From positions 1-39,068 of IMG/VR virus record IMGVR_UViG_3300020165_000051: a stretch of 39,068 nucleotides of DNA; one strand, 5' to 3'. How positions within the stretch are numbered: the stretch's first letter is position 1; each line of letters begins with the position of its first letter. The translations under genes were made by a program, and so were the position numbers. This DNA is from a virus. Positions 37,985-39,068 of this stretch are shown here, piece after piece. The notes under the pieces were generated by a model. It ran no database searches. It was not told the origin of the DNA and saw only the letters and a program-made list of their open reading frames with translations.

Positions 37985-38968
37985 ATGGCTGGAATACAAG
38001 AATATACAGCTGCTGAAGCGCTAAACAGAGTTTTAAATACTGATGAAGATGCGCTAAAAGTTGATATTGATAATGTAACCCTTAAAACAGAGGGTTCTGA
38101 TATAAATATAGAAGTGCATACTGACAAAGCAGAAGATTCAATGCTTATGTTCAGTCACACAGTAAAAACAGGAACAGGTGGTACAAGCTATGTACCTTTA
38201 GTAGATGCCGATGGACATCTTCAAGTTGACACTTTATCAAGTGCGTTGCCTACTGGTGCTGCTACTGCTGCTAATCAAGCGACAATGATTACTGCGTTGC
38301 AATTATTAGATAATGCAGTAGATGGAAATTATTTAAATGTAAATGCTAACATAGCAGGAACAGATTTTGTTGGTGGAGCTGGAGCTGTTGCAGCTGGAGT
38401 ACAAAGAGTAACTTTAGCATCTGACGACCCAGCAGTTACAGATTTAGCAGCTATGGAAGTATTATTAGGCACTATAGATGCCGATACAGGAGCTATTAAA
38501 ACTGCTGTAGAAATTTTAGATAACGCTATTGACGGAAGTCAAATGCAGGTTGATGTAGTTGCAGCTTTACCAGCTGGTTCAAATGCAATCGGTAAGCTAG
38601 CAGCTAATAGTGGTGTAGACATTGGCGATGTAGATGTAACTTCTATGCCTACTAATTCTGCTACAATATCTAATCAAACCAGAAGCGCTACAAGTTATGC
38701 GGCTTTAACTGGCTCTAATTTAACTACAGATAATCAAGGTATTTTTAGCTACGTTATACAAATTACAAGCACTGATAACTGCATACTAAAAGTACAAGGT
38801 TCTAATGATAACTCAAATTGGGTTGACGACGATATGGCGGAAGTAACCATAGCTACAGGAGCTAGTGGTTTAATATCTGGAACTTCATTTTTTAAATATT
38901 TAAGACTACAGTTTAAAGCAAGTGCTACAAATGGAACAACTGTAAATGGACAAGGTTTTGCTAAATGA
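37985..38968 (+). CDS. Fibre-like virion protein
   Basis: The 327-residue product has low complexity typical of fibres (Ala/Thr/Asn/Asp-rich). It has duplicated units, L-L-D-N-A-V-D-G-N-Y-L-N-V-N and I-L-D-N-A-I-D-G-S-Q-M-Q-V-D, and L-P-A-G-S-N-A-I-G-K-L-A-A-N-S-G-V-D-I-G-D-V-D. That last segment I know from many marine phage fibre and adhesin-like proteins. The C-terminal about 100 residues look like a beta-sandwich (S-Y-V-I-Q-I-T-S-T-D-N-C-I-L-K-V). It is likely a tail-fibre or attachment protein. Confidence 0.7.
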   Translation: MAGIQEYTAAEALNRVLNTDEDALKVDIDNVTLKTEGSDINIEVHTDKAEDSMLMFSHTVKTGTGGTSYVPLVDADGHLQVDTLSSALPTGAATAANQATMITALQLLDNAVDGNYLNVNANIAGTDFVGGAGAVAAGVQRVTLASDDPAVTDLAAMEVLLGTIDADTGAIKTAVEILDNAIDGSQMQVDVVAALPAGSNAIGKLAANSGVDIGDVDVTSMPTNSATISNQTRSATSYAALTGSNLTTDNQGIFSYVIQITSTDNCILKVQGSNDNSNWVDDDMAEVTIATGASGLISGTSFFKYLRLQFKASATNGTTVNGQGFAK

Positions 38969-39068
38969 TAAGTAGAACAATACAATTAGTAGCAAGACTT
39001 TCAAGGAAATGGCAATTTTTAAAAGCGAGTTATGAATCAACCAATGCTCGTTGGGAAAACTTAAGGTA
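38965..39068 (+). CDS. Start of a gene running off the window
   Basis: An ATG overlaps the previous stop (ATGA). The visible 34 residues begin MISRTIQLVARLSRKWQFLK and stay open to the last base. Too short for a family call. If the window ends joined directly to base 1, the frame would stop at once (TAA), so simple circular closure would leave a 34-residue product. Confidence 0.45.
   Translation, partial: MISRTIQLVARLSRKWQFLKASYESTNARWENLR

Larger units (their letters stand above)
2741..38601. repeat. Highly iterated palindrome GCTAGC (39 sites)
   Basis: Hand-read start positions: 2741, 3622, 3805, 3877, 4640, 5895, 6305, 7096, 8022, 8071, 8771, 9102, 9330, 10611, 11000, 11671, 13157, 13682, 13949, 14312, 14638, 15427, 15902, 16647, 16778, 16921, 20026, 21358, 24095, 25171, 25289, 25430, 25828, 26856, 28459, 31483, 37900, 37910, 38596. 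In 22 of them the 8-base palindrome TGCTAGCA is complete. At about one third G+C the expectation is near 3 and below 1. Sites occur in two codon frames (Leu-Ala or Ala-Ser; the third would be TAG), on both gene strands and in gaps. Confidence 0.85.

Noticed and set aside
2741-38601. GCTAGC as a Chi-like recombination signal
   Set aside because: The motif is its own complement and so has no direction, unlike Chi.
38965-39068. Circular join of window end to base 1
   Set aside because: Joining gives an immediate TAA in the last gene, and no terminal overlap is seen; closure cannot be supported.
1-39068. tRNA genes and integrase/attachment sites
   Set aside because: No cloverleaf with a T-loop and matching acceptor stem was found by eye, and no integrase-type gene is present; a tool-based scan was not possible.

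Overview
This window looks like the greater part of a tailed double-stranded DNA phage genome of marine type. It is AT-rich (roughly one third G+C by eye), almost fully coding, and split into two opposing transcription blocks. It contains a large terminase, a P22-like portal, a scaffold, a SU10-type (DUF5309-like) major capsid protein, a nozzle-like tail protein and a very large putative ejection protein. I see no tape-measure protein, sheath or baseplate, so a short-tailed (podovirus-like) virion is the best guess. Several small basic proteins (2945-3912, 5714-5836, 24753-25091) resemble families I associate with marine and metagenomic phages. No integrase, excisionase, DNA polymerase, RNA polymerase or tRNA gene was found. 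Host identity cannot be read from the sequence; recognisable Shine-Dalgarno sequences precede many genes.

Layout. (1) 1-1806: 3' part of a receptor-binding fibre ending in an S74 intramolecular chaperone. (2) 1810-6317, rightward: small virion or unknown genes and a lysis region with a spanin-like pair, several small membrane proteins (holin candidates), an HTH-metallophosphoesterase and a lysozyme-like candidate endolysin. (3) 6330-16846, leftward: early or DNA-metabolism genes. These include a disrupted DUF1376 replication gene, a Hjc/Mrr-like nuclease, a single-strand-annealing-like protein with a DUF3820-like tail, a ribbon-helix-helix regulator, two zinc-ribbon proteins, a CobS-like AAA+ ATPase with a vWA-like partner, many tiny overlapping genes, and an acidic ArdA/Ocr-like protein. 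(4) 16121-16570 and 16847-17275: the two long non-coding stretches. The first has a rightward promoter-like sequence, short tandem repeats and a bidirectional terminator (a candidate ncRNA). The second has two phased repeat arrays and an AT-rich run (candidate origin and/or control region). (5) 17276-37879, rightward: a DUF736-like small protein, terminase small candidate, terminase large, portal, scaffold, capsid, adaptor/neck proteins, nozzle and ejection proteins. (6) 37985-39068: another fibre-like protein and the start of a gene that runs off the end.

The genes fit a phage that brings a replication initiator or helicase loader and recombination functions but relies on the host polymerase. 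The late genes package DNA into a P22-portal/SU10-capsid head and assemble a short tail. The lysis genes lie next to the fibre genes.

The most unusual global signal is a highly iterated palindrome, GCTAGC. I counted 39 copies, 22 of them in the 8-mer palindrome TGCTAGCA, where about 3 and fewer than 1 would be expected from base composition. It is densest in the leftward early block and occurs as a tandem pair, one helical turn apart, in the gap before 37985. Other notable signals are a compact three-way-junction element at 9921-9998 and a frame-disrupted replication gene.
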